Assembly (NCBI GenBank): GCA_014871385.1
Contig: CM026426.1
Location: 105,683,281-105,747,280, forward strand
Direction of reading: 5' to 3'
Source: Ceratodon purpureus
Lineage: Eukaryota > Streptophyta > Bryopsida > Pseudoditrichales > Ditrichaceae
Length of the DNA: 64,000 nucleotides
This document shows, piece after piece, positions 36,051 to 46,369 of the stretch; within the stretch, counting starts at the first letter, position 1, and each line of letters opens with the position of its first letter. Under the pieces are notes generated by a model that saw only the letters and a program-made list of their open reading frames with translations, was not told where the DNA came from and did not search any database. The position numbers and the translations under genes are program-made.

Positions 36051-37700
36051 AATCCAATGCCTCCTTTAGTACGTGTTAAAGTATGTTCTTCTTGTAGTTT
36101 AGAGCAAAGTAATTGTAAAACTCAATGTTGTATTACAAGAATTGAAACAATTAATTATTCCCTCATCTTGTATATTTTCTTTCCACATCTGTGTAATTGT
36201 TTTCTGTCCCTATCTCCCTTGATTCAATGTTTTTACTATTTTTCCCCCTTCTTGTCTCTTTTTTTTGCTATTTCTCTCTCCTTCTTTATCTCTTTTTATC
36301 TCTTTCATTCATTTTTCTTAATTTATCTATTATTTTTTCTTTGAATTTTCAATCTCTTCCTCCTTCTCTCTCTCTTACTCTATCATTCTTTGTCTTCCTT
36401 TTTCTTTAATTTATTCTCCTTTAAATTCCAATATCTCCTTCTTCAATGACTCTATCATTCAACTTTTTTCTTTCTATCTTCATTTTCTTTTGCCCTCTCT
36501 ATTCTATCACTTACCCCACCCCCAATATCTCTCTCATTGCATCATTCATTTTTCTCCATTAATCATTTTGTATTCTTCCAATCATTTTCTACCTTTCCCT
36601 CTTCCTACTTATCTCTAGCCCTTTTTTTTTTCACCTTCCTTTTTTTCCGGAGCACACTAACTAATACTGATCGAACTCGTGGAGAACCCTTTTTTAGCAT
36701 ATAGAACAGTGTTCATGTTCTACATGTAGAATCCTGAAATTACGATTGCAGGGTTCTACAGTCTTTTTTTAGATTTTTTTTGCAAATTTCGTTAAAAAAC
36801 CCCTCCCGCGGACCATAGAACCAATAACCTGCAAGTTTGAAGGTTCTACATTGGCCCACCCGGAAAGTTCGATGGGTATTAGTTACTGTGCCGTTTTTTT
36901 TCCCCTTACTTTCTATTTCTCCCTCTTTTTTTTTTAATTTTTTTTTTTGCGCTTCTGATTTTCCTTTCACTTTAATTTTTCCTCCATTCCTTTCTATCTC
37001 CTCCATTCTCTACCCTTCCCCCCCCCCCCCCCCCCTATCTCACTCTCACTTTCTCATTCATTTTTTTTCTGTTTGTCTTGATTCTTTTTCCCTTTATTTC
37101 CTATTTCTCCCTCATACGGATCTCATTTACTTATTTTGTTTTAAAACTTTTAATTTCCTCAAGTCTTATTGATTTTTTCCATATCTTTTCTATATCTCAG
37201 TCTTTCAACTTCTCTCTCCCTTTATTTTTTTTTTCCCCCCTTTCCTTTTTTTTTCCCCTTACTTTCTATCTCCCCCTCTTTTTTAAAATTTTTTTTTTTG
37301 CGCTTCTAGTTTTCCTTTCTCTTTAATTTTTTCCTCCATTCCTTTCTATCTCCTACATCTGTCCACCCCACCCCCCCCCCCCCCCCTCCTCTATCTCACT
37401 CTCAATCTCTCATTCATTTTTTTTCCTATTTGCCTTGATTTTGTTTCCCCTTATTTCCTATCAAACAATCATACCAATCTCATTTACTTATTTTGTTTCA
37501 AAACTTTTGATTTCCTCAAGTCTTATTAATTTTTCCCCTTTCTTTTCTATATCTCAGTCTTCCAACCTCTCTCTCCCTTTATTTCTATTTTTTTCCTTTA
37601 TTTTTTTTTCTTCCCCCCTATCTCTCTCTAACTTTATCTTCAAGGTCTTACAAATTGCTTACGTTGTTTTCTTCATTTATTTTGTACTCTATACTATCTA
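36050..37700 (+). repeat. Pyrimidine (CT)-rich low-complexity tract with a 355-bp tandem duplication
   Basis: About 1.6 kb in which the plus strand is mostly T and C, including poly-C runs of 16-17 at about 37020-37036 and 37373-37386. Within it, 36893-37247 is repeated as 37248-37610: both units contain GCGCTTCT, a poly-C run, TATCTCACTCTCA and TATATCTCAGTCTT at offsets of 351-357 bp. Open frames here are low-complexity artefacts. An R-loop or triplex-prone tract is possible. Confidence 0.8.
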
Positions 37701-38714
37701 GATTTTGTTATTTTTAATTTTAATCTTTTATATATATTACAATAACTTTTTTATTATGCTATGATTTTTCTTAGATGGTTTTCCTTTACTACCATCAATT
37801 CTTTTCATTCGATTCATCATCCACTTTCTTTAAACTCTTATAGAACCTACAATTAAACATCTCATATGAAAAACCTAGATGAGTACCAAGTTCTACACTT
37901 CACATAGACGATGAATATTGCGAGAACCAGGGGACGTGACATGGCTATGACGCAAACTTGTTCATGGCGTCATACATGTTTCCTCACTTTGTTGATGTGC
38001 CATACGTTCATCATTCACTTCTTAAATCCTTTATTAGTTTATTCTGCTACTATTTTCTTTCTTTCTAGATACAGCTGTAGAACCTTCAAAATGAAACATA
38101 TGAAAGGATAATCCTACCTTAGATCCAGGTTCTATAGTTTACAAACAGAATGAACGTTGCAAAATAGCATACTGCTGACGTGACATTCTTGTCACGCAAA
38201 ATTGAACATGCCGTCATCTAAGTTCCATCTTTTTCTTAAATGGTCCTAGGATCATGCCTCTCTGTACTTCCCCTCGTTCTCTTAATTACTCTCAACTTCA
38301 CGCATTCTTCTGTTCTATCCGTTTTACCATGACTTCCCTGTTTTTTCCTTCTCTTGTAGCTCTTTACCGTTAGTATCTAATCTTCTATTAAGACCTGTTC
38401 TTCGAAACAATGCTTTTCTACAGATAAATCGCAAAGACTTTCATAATTTCAGAGGTCAATTTCAGAACCTACAATTCTGATCATCATTGACAATGGAACT
38501 TCAGGAACCAATTATTTAGCGGAGTACATAGTTATACAACAACGTCATTAACATCGTTCACTTAGTTCTAAAATTTATATAAACATCGTGCTAAATACAT
38601 AATATATAAACGTAATGTACACAGTTGTTCTAATCACATGTCATGATCTACCTCGTGTCCATATACATTCAATCTCTAATTTGATCACATTTAATTCCCA
38701 CAAATAACAACGCT
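37701..38714. other. AT-rich spacer around the tandem pair
   Basis: Apart from the diverged tandem pair noted separately, nothing recognisable lies here. It is downstream of the minus-strand Ulp1-type gene and may hold its 3' untranslated region. Confidence 0.3.
37840..38222. repeat. Diverged tandem pair of a roughly 230-bp unit
   Basis: Two copies, about 37840-37985 and 38065-38222, share the order: TAGAACCT/TTC, CATATGAAA, GGTTCTA-like block, ATGAA(T/C)(A/G)TTGC, GACGTGACAT, a TCACGCAAA- or TGACGCAAA-type block and CATG.CGTCAT. The motif GGTTCTACA also appears singly at 36764, 36841 and 41108, which suggests a dispersed family. No coding potential. Confidence 0.45.
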
Positions 38715-39785
38715 TCAGTCCGCTTCTTCAATGGCATCATTGTCAAGGATTTCAATGAGGGCATTGCTAAGGATTTGTTTTGTCCCCAATGCTTCCGATG
38801 CAATGTACATGTTCTCCTGTCATGATTGCAGACAATTCAAATTCATTAAGTAAAGGATAACTTTATCATAGTACAATTGTCATCGTCAATAGACTTAAGT
38901 AATGCAAGGTTCTGATGAATATACCTTCTCGGTCCAATCCGTCTTTATGCCGGAAAGGTTGCAATACTCCATGATAGTTCGAATTGCATACCAACAACAC
39001 TCCCAATCGGAATCTTGCTGGGGACACACAGGTTGAATCCATTCCGTCTTCAGCTGTGCTCTCTTCCAATATAGACCTCCAATGCCATGCCGAGCATGCA
39101 CCGCCCATAATTTTGCTAGGCACCTGTGTAGTGCTAAAGTCCCATGCATTTCATCCTCATCCCGCATAGAGTCAAATTGCAACATTGCTGTGTCACATAG
39201 AACCATAACACTCCAGTGTTCATCTTCAACTAGTGGAATCACTAGGCACATGCCATCTGCAGATGATAATACGTTGTCACCTCTATAGAACTCTGATATA
39301 CTGCCCTCTAACTCACCATACAGTTGCACAGGCTTCATTAAATTTCCTGTGAGATAAGGACTACACAGCAGAATATTTGGATCCTCCACGTCCAATGAGA
39401 AAAAATGGATAAACCAATCCATTAATTCAATACTCAACATTCCCCCATCCCGGTCCAACAGCTCGATGTCGCATAGCCGCAAGGAGCATGAGAAGTTTCC
39501 ATTCATAAATCCTATAGGGGCATCTAAGGTTCCCTGGTTTTTTTCAATGAACTCTTGGAACTTGATGCTGACTCTGTTCGATTCGAAATGCCATAAACAA
39601 GTCCAATCAAAAAGTTGTAATGTAGAGCCATTAGAATTTCTAATTAGAAGGCCATTACATATTTTGGTACATTTGTAAAGAGAAGAACTTCCATATACAA
39701 GTGTGCATATACAATTCTTTAAGGTTCTGTAAGAATGAGGAATTTTTCTATTCCAGTAAGTCTTAGAACCTTCTTTCATGTGCAT
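38715..39785 (-). CDS. Ulp1-type (C48) cysteine protease, catalytic residues intact
   Basis: Two exons on the minus strand: 39785 (start uncertain) to 38925, and 38816-38715 ending in TGA, joined in phase 0 by a GT-AG intron of 108 bp. The catalytic set is complete: His-Trp in EDEHWSVMVL, Asp in LQFDSMRD, Gln in CPQQDSDW and Cys in WECCWYAIRTI. The final exon carries the ASEALGTKQIL motif also seen in the upstream relative. Ulp1 enzymes cleave after SUMO-type Gly-Gly tails, but many plant copies ride in transposons with unknown targets. The N-terminal 100 residues have no domain I recognise, and the true start may be an upstream exon or an internal ATG. The upstream pseudogene ends at 39763, so the two genes abut head to tail. 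Confidence 0.65.
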
Positions 39786-40680
39786 TGTCCAATGTTGGAT
39801 GTTCCACTTGCGGCTTATGGGACCTTGGAATCGCCTCCCACATTGACGTCCCCGCTGCCATTTCTTGTAGGACCAGCTTAATTGCTCCTTTCACAACTTC
39901 CCTTGCTCCCAGGGCTTCGGATTCCGCGAATGTGCTACATGTCTACATCCAAACAAATACATTAGAAAATTTTTCATTTACCAAAATTAAATAAATTTTG
40001 CTGTTAAACACTCAGATTCTGACCTGTATGCGCTTGTCGTCGTTGCACTCTGAATTCTCACTAAAGAGCATAATGTACTTGATGGTGTACCATCCACACT
40101 CCCAATTCGACCTTTGCTACGAACAATGTACTCGCTTCCAATTTGATGAAGCCTTTGCCCTCCTCCATCCTTCTGAGTCTTCTCTTTGACCGGCATAGAT
40201 TACCCATACCTTTGCAAATAGTCACATAAGGCGAGGTTTGTAATGCAAATTACTGTCCCGGCACGAGTCAAAGTGAAGAAAAGCGGAGTCGCTAATAACT
40301 GCCAGGCTCCATGATCGGCCATGTGGACTGAGATCATAAGAACCTTTGTCTCTGAATTCAGGTCCAATTTCTTCTCTGTAAACAGCTTCATGCCATCATA
40401 GTCCTCTCCAATATCAACCGCCCATTGCAAAAGATTGCTTGTAATATATGGCCAAAGAATGGTCTCACTTACACACGGTTGTTGCATGTACCAAATGGTA
40501 AACAAGTGCATTAGCTGATTTGTGAGTCTACCTTTTAGATCCTCTAAAGGTATGATGTCTTCAACTGAGAGGGTACAGCTGTGATTTTTGAAGATGAGAT
40601 CCACGCACCGACTATCTTCTGCACCTTTCACCCGGAGAAAAGCCTCCAATGCCTCTAGCACACTGCTCGGTAAATGAACT
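39763..40680 (-). pseudogene. Second Ulp1-type protease gene, inactivated
   Basis: Exons about 40680-40024 and 39942-39763 correspond part by part to the downstream gene. After HMADHGAWQLLAT (His box) the frame shifts by one base; the Asp box HFDSCRDS then appears in the new frame, followed by TGA. The alignment resumes through VWVIYAG to a TAG at 40117-40119, exactly where the downstream gene has Gln in CPQQ. The Cys box NWECGWYTIKYIM is kept. The last exon has AESEALGAREVV, matching ASEALGTKQIL. Frameshift plus two stops mean no active product. The pair arose by tandem duplication or by adjacent copies of one transposon gene. Confidence 0.6.
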
Positions 40681-40769
40681 TGTCAAAATCACCTTTTGTA
40701 ATACCAAATTCCTATGTATGTGAATATGAACTCTGAAACAATATTAGAATGGGTTCCAAGTGACGAACC

Positions 40770-42067
40770 TCAAATCTTTAAAACAAGGAATTGGTTCTCC
40801 ACGGAACACATCCAAGGAATCAGGTCTCTAGGAGATGGGGCCACGGAATTTGGCCCGATCCTAGAACACACTATACAACTGCATTGCAAAACTTCACCAA
40901 TACATTCTGTCAGTGAATTCAAGCGAATTGTGGTACCTCCTGAAGCTGAATTAGTATCCTGCTTGTCGCAGTTGAAGTCCTCCAAGGTTCCATTTCTGGA
41001 GTGTCTTCTGTGTACAATTAGGTGATCGAAATATAGTACTACACGCAAGAAGTTTGTGAAGTGGATGGGCAATCTCTTTCTCCAGCTCATTCGGTACTTG
41101 CGACGGTGAGGTTCTACAATTCAACGTGTCCTTAGAGTATACCGTTGGGCCGAATATTCTTCGTACATGGAAGCTACGGGAATCACCTATCTCAAATTCC
41201 TAATCCTATAATTCGTTTTGTGCTCCTTCGTAAGCACTATGTCGTACTTCTGGTCGTTCGTGTATACCTAATTTCACAAATATGCTCTGCACCTGAGAAG
41301 CTCCAAAGCGTTGCAAGGAAGCGCATACGTCTACTATAGGGTTTTTAATGTTCTCCATCGGTGCCTCTTGGCTATTGTAGTCTTCCAAGGTCCATCCTAT
41401 ATCAATCGCCTCCCTTTGAAGCAAAATAGTAAAGCAAGTATGCATGTATTGTAAAGACCCGTGAGGAATCATCATTCAAAGGCGTGAAAAATGATATTGT
41501 GTTCTAACACGTATATCCAGTCAAAGTAGCTGGTAAGAACGCACCAGCAAATGTTTTGAAATGATTTTGTCACCTCCTTCACTGTTTATCCAGAGATGTT
41601 GTAGAATCTCTTTTTCGCCCAGTCTATCCAGATCTGTGATTGCTCTCACAGCAACTTCATTGAGGAACAATTCTATCTTCTGTAATACTTCCCCTTGAGC
41701 TATGGTGTGAAAATTCAGTAGTCCAATCACGTCTAACTGAAGCTTCTGTGGACATGACATTTGGGAACCACAACCATCTGCAGCGAAGAAGGTCCTCTAC
41801 GCAACGTGTGAGTACCCTGGATTTCTCATCGTCCTCGCATATAGCCAAGACGTTATCCTGTGTTATGCCCACTATAGGGTCCAATAGTGGCAACTGGCGT
41901 CCGTGAAGTATCCGAAACAACAATTTTAAAGCCCGCACGATTAGAGGACAACCGTCTTCAAGAGAGTCCGGTTGAGACTTATCCTTTTTGTAAAGAGCCT
42001 CTATAATCTCAGACCATTCCCCGGCACAGTGACTCTATGGAGCTTGGGGTAAATTTGAATAACATGC
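40770..42067 (-). pseudogene. Remnant N-terminal exons of the Ulp1-type gene, cut by a gypsy insertion
   Basis: Minus-strand frames at 41938-41521 (VLAICEDDEKSRVLTRCVED and on), 41475-41206 (LLQREAIDIGWTLEDYN) and about 41150-40930 continue upstream of the second Ulp1 gene on the same strand. Frame changes lie between them, for example near 41700. The plus-strand gypsy element begins at 42068 inside this block, and similar open frames resume beyond it at about 50600-50520 minus. I recognise no domain in these parts; assignment to the Ulp1 gene is by order and strand. Confidence 0.35.
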
Positions 42068-42705
42068 TGTTAAAGGGATTTTCTGCCTTTTGACCTAGGA
42101 GCAGTAATTTAGGAGCAGAAACAGTAAAACTGCCAGTAGCAGTAAACTGCCAGGAGCAGTAAAACAGTTAGTTACTGCGGATTTCTTAGTTACTGCGTTT
42201 TGGATGAAGTTTTGACAGTCGGATGAAAAATCGACTTGGATGAAAAACGGACAGATTGGAGGGTGGCGGCTAGGGTTTGGGGGGGGGTTAGTGAGGAGTG
42301 AGGGTGGCGGCTCTCATTCTCTCTCACTCACTTCTTTGCAGAGTTTGGTGCAGCTATGGAGAATTAGGAGAAGGTTAGGAGGATGGTAGTAGGAGCAGGA
42401 TTGATAGGACAGGACGGAATGTATGAGGCAGTGATTAATGGGAAACCACGGACTCTTTTGAGCAGATTGAGTGTACATTGAATGCTAGGGGTTAAGGTGG
42501 AATTGCATTGTGGGTTCTTGCCTTGTGGGTTTTTGCCTTGATGGAGCAGTAGATCAGAGCAGAATGATTGAAATCTGGTGCTGTTTAGGGGCAGAATGGT
42601 GAGGAGCAGAATTAACTAGGTGGGTACTAAAATTTCGAAGGTTTCACTTTAGATCTGGACATTACATTAGCTTTCAAAGGGTGAGCTAAATCACCCTTTA
42701 ACATT
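42068..42705 (+). repeat. 5' LTR of the plus-strand gypsy element
   Basis: 638 bp, ending TTTAACA at 42705. The next bases TTGGCGACCATG probably include the primer-binding site (TGG one base after the LTR), but I cannot name the tRNA. The outer thirds match the 3' LTR well; the middle differs strongly. Confidence 0.92.
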
Positions 42706-42804
42706 GGCGACCATGCATTAAGAACGGACTAGGTGGCTTTTGCTGCGAATCTGTACAGTCCAGGACAGTTCTGGAACAGGTTGACTGGCACAGTGGCCAA
42801 GGGA

Positions 42805-42916
42805 GAGATTACAGTCACAGATTCGCAGTCACATGATTACAGTCACTGCTTTACAGTCACAGGCCCAGAGTCACAGATTTACAGTTACAAGATTACAGTT
42901 ACAGGGTTACAGTAGC
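42805..42916 (+). repeat. 14-bp tandem repeat in the gypsy leader, eight units
   Basis: Eight consecutive 14-bp units, consensus close to AGATTACAGTCAC with one variable base, fill this stretch exactly. It lies about 100 bp inside the 5' LTR, where packaging or translation signals are expected. Confidence 0.8.
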
Positions 42917-43227
42917 AGCAGTACCACGGATGCTGCAGCAGGAGGACAGTTCGAGGCTGAGGGGATCAGGTTCCAGAATCCAGTGAGGAGGAGCCAATGT
43001 CCAAGCAGTCAACAGGAGGACCACAAATCCAGCAGTTGGAGCGCATTTCGAAACTGAAGGTGCCACGTTCCGGAACCTCATGGGAGAGGAGCCAATGCAC
43101 ATCAGTCAACGGCACAGGAGCTGAGGACAGCTCCAAAGCAGAGGGAGGATAGTCACGGGTATCAGGTATGTTCCGAACCACTGTTGAATTCAGACAGTCA
43201 AGAAAGGAACAGTAGTTTGCGTGAAAA

Positions 43228-43460
43228 AATGACCAGTAAAAAGTAGCAGTAAAAATCAAAAAGTTACTGGCCAGTAAAAAGTATTCGAGCAGTAAAAAGT
43301 ATTGGTAAAATGTTAAAAAGTTACTAGCCAGTAAAAAGTAGCGGTAAAAAGTTAAAAAATTACCAGCTAGTAAAAACATACTCGAGCAGTAAAAAGTAAC
43401 GGTAAAAAGTTAAAAAATTATCAGTCCGTAAAAAACAGTTGAGCAGTAAAAGGTAACAGT
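43228..43460 (+). repeat. Degenerate CAGTAAAAAGT repeats in the gypsy leader
   Basis: CAGTAAAAAGT and GTTAAAAAGTTAC blocks alternate with a period near 60 bp, about four times. Related GCAGTAA motifs occur in the LTR. The minus-strand copy lost this part. Confidence 0.65.
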
Positions 43461-43942
43461 GGAAACTGAGGGTAAAAATGCGAACAGTAAAGATGAGATA
43501 AGAAAACAGTAATTGGCTTAAGCAGAAAACGGGAAAATGGGGAAAATTGAAAAGTTAAAAACAAAAATGAATGGACAGTAAAGAACCAGGAGACAAACTG
43601 TGGTTAGAAGCTTGCAAAACTGTAATGTATGGAAGCTTGAAAAACTGAGACTATGCTAGAACTTGCGAAACTAGGGGCAGAAAACTGTCTATAGTAGGAC
43701 AGTAAAAGACTGACAGGTCCCAAAGGAACCAAAGTGGAAGGGTGAAAAAAGGGATGGACTGGACAGGAACCAGGAAATAGGAGGACTAGCATCCAACAGA
43801 CCAGAGGAGGGCTGAGGACAAGGAACCGACAGCACCTACCCAGGAGTTTTGAAGGAGCAGACTCAGTTACTGGAAGTACCAGCCAAACCAGAAGAGCACC
43901 TGACCAGAGAGTACCAAGGGAAGAGCAGCAAACTGTAATGCA

Positions 43943-46369
43943 ATGGACAGAGAATATCCAAGGTGGGACAAGGCGGAGATAGCCAGGAGACAAGCAGCAG
44001 AACGGTTGGCAAGATACGAACTCAGAGAGCAAAGAGCAGCAGTAGAAGTAGGAAAACCAATGGGAGGACAATTAAGTTCAGAAGAAAGTATAGCTAAAGG
44101 GAGAACCAGGGACCTGATTGACATGGACCTGGTAGGAGAAAATTCGAGCCAGGAGACAATACTTGGAATAAGCAGGAGGACAGGGTCAGCAAGAGGAGAA
44201 CCTGGCCCAAGCTTCAAGAATTGGCAAGAGGATGAGGAAGAAATTTGGAAGTATGAGGGACATCCACTATCACCCAGGACCAGCAGGAGGGAATTCCCAA
44301 GGCCAGGTGAAGGAGACACACAACATTGCTGGAACCCCCAGACCAGAATGGCATCAGCATATGACCATTTCCAGGAGGAGGAGAAGAAAGGAGGCAGCAG
44401 ACCAGACACACCAAAACCAGGGGAGAAGACACCAGGTGATTTGGTGGAGACATTGGAAACGCTGAAGAAGAAATTGGAAGAAGTTCACACTGGAGACAGA
44501 ATCCAGACAGGAGCAGCAGTACTGTCAGAGATGTATAAAACGGGTAAGCCAGCCCAGGTGAATCCCAGGAGACCAGTGGTACATTTTGCACAAGAGCAGT
44601 TTCAAGGAATGGAGCTGGAGGAAGATGAGGAGGACAGAAGACAGCTGGAGGAGTTAAAGGCTCGACAACAGGCTAGAAGGCAGGCAGAAAGGGAACGAAG
44701 AAACTAGCAGGCAACAGAGGACCTGTACAGGAGGCAGATGGAGGAGCTAGGCCAGGCAGCCAGGTTCAGAGAGACAATGGAGGCTTGGGAAGAAAAGAAT
44801 CGGGAGGAAATCAAACTGAAGGAAGCCATGAAGCTATGGCAGGAAACAAAGAGGCTTGAAGAGCAGGACCAGGAGAAGCAGAGACAGGAGGCTCTCAGAA
44901 CCTGGCAGGAGACTCAAAGGAGAGAGGAGATGAAGCAGGCAGCTAAAAGAAAAGAAGCAATGCAGCAGGACTTGCTAAGACAGGAGGCTCTGCGATTATT
45001 ACAAGAGGCACAGAGATTGGAGGACCAGAAGAAGAAGGAGGAAGAAATGAAAGAAGCTACCCGGCAGGCGACCCTTTACAAATGGCAGGAGATACAGAGG
45101 GAAGAGAGCCAGAAACTCCAGGCCAAACCAAGGGCGGATCCGTGGGCAGCATATGACCATTCAGTGGTTCAGGGGGACAGACCAGGTCAGCTGAGGGAAG
45201 CAGAATTGATGGGAGCACCTTACACTACATCTGCTGTACCAGGAAAGCCAGGAACAGACCATTTCCCAACTTCGAGGACTCGGGTGAGCCCAACAGGAGG
45301 AGGCGGGGTACAGTCTACCTATGTAGATCACCTTACAGGTGATGAGTACAGACCAGAAGTCAACAGAACGGCATACTGGCCAAGCGGAGGAGCAGAAGCC
45401 GGAGCAGGAGTTCTTGACACAGGAACAGGATACAGAAGACCAGCGGAGATAATGAGAGGGATGCCATATGACACTAGGCCACCTGCTGGAATAGGAGTAC
45501 CAGGGGATACAGCGGACAGCAGTTATCCAGTGAGGCATGGTCCACCAGCCTACCCACGAGCTGTTAGACCCAGAGTACCCCCAGTGATAGGACCAGTCCT
45601 TGTGGCACAGAGGAAGCCGCTGACCTACACGAAGTGCAAGGAAGGGACGAATCCAGATGCCCATATACGGCAGTTTGAGAGGACCCTATGGCACAACGGA
45701 GAAACTGATGAGCAGGTGATAATCAACCTGATGGGTACCACTTTGCTGGACAAAGTTGGTGCATGGTATGAGAATTTCCTGGAGAACCATGTCTACTGCT
45801 CATGGGAGGATGTTAAAGCTGCTTTCAGGAGGAGGTACAGAGACCAGACTACTGATGAGGCAGTATACAGGGAATTGAAGTCCTTCAAACAGGGGGACAG
45901 AGAGAAGGTACAGGACTACTATGATCGGTTTATGACATTAATTAAATGTCTACAATCTGATCCAGGAGAAGGGTTCCGAATCACTAACTTTCGAGCAGGA
46001 CTGCTGGAGTATATCAAGATCACTACCAGTGTGGCACCAGTCAGGAGTTTGACAGAGCTGGTGGATGCAGCTTTGAGATGCGAGGAGAACTGCACTGACT
46101 CTAGTGGTAAACCCACTAAGATTGAGGTGAAGAAAGTGGAGACCAGCAGTAAGGCAGCCACAGTGACCAGGAAGGAAACAGGCCAGGAGGCTCCAAGGAA
46201 AGCCTGTAGTATCTGTAAGAAGCTGGGCCATGATGATAAGAACTGTTGGTACAACCCAGCCAACCAGAGGGGGTCAGGAGCGAAGAAGGAAGGAGAGGAG
46301 CCTGTTTGTGTAAACGAAGTATCTGCTTCTAAACCTGCAGGAACTTACAGTTACAGCCAAGGGTACTAG
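43943..46369 (+). pseudogene. gag: Gypsy gag polyprotein (coiled coil, Retrotrans_gag, zinc knuckle)
   Basis: One frame from ATG 43943 is broken only by TAG at 44705. The first 250 residues match the gag fragment of the minus-strand copy. From 44738 a long Glu/Lys/Gln-rich coiled coil repeats the pattern WQE.Q..E (for example ALRTWQETQRREEMK). A Retrotrans_gag domain follows at about 45650-46090 (IRQFERTLWHNGETDEQV, WEDVKAAFRRRYRD). A CCHC knuckle, CSICKKLGHDDKNC, is near 46205. The frame reaches TAG at 46367 and goes on into a second knuckle. Gag would form the virus-like particle around element RNA. The extended N-terminal coiled coil is larger than in most gypsy elements. Confidence 0.88.

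Noticed and set aside
36057..37701. Hydrophobic Phe/Leu/Ser-rich frames on the plus strand that look like membrane proteins
   Set aside because: They are translations of a CT-rich low-complexity tract.
42805..42916. 14-bp repeats considered as a CRISPR-like array
   Set aside because: The units are contiguous with no spacers and lie in an LTR element leader; CRISPR arrays are not expected here.
43604..44591. Long minus-strand frames opposite gypsy gag, and their plus-strand counterparts at 27993-28658
   Set aside because: They are antisense shadows of gag; the same shadow appears in both element copies in opposite orientation.
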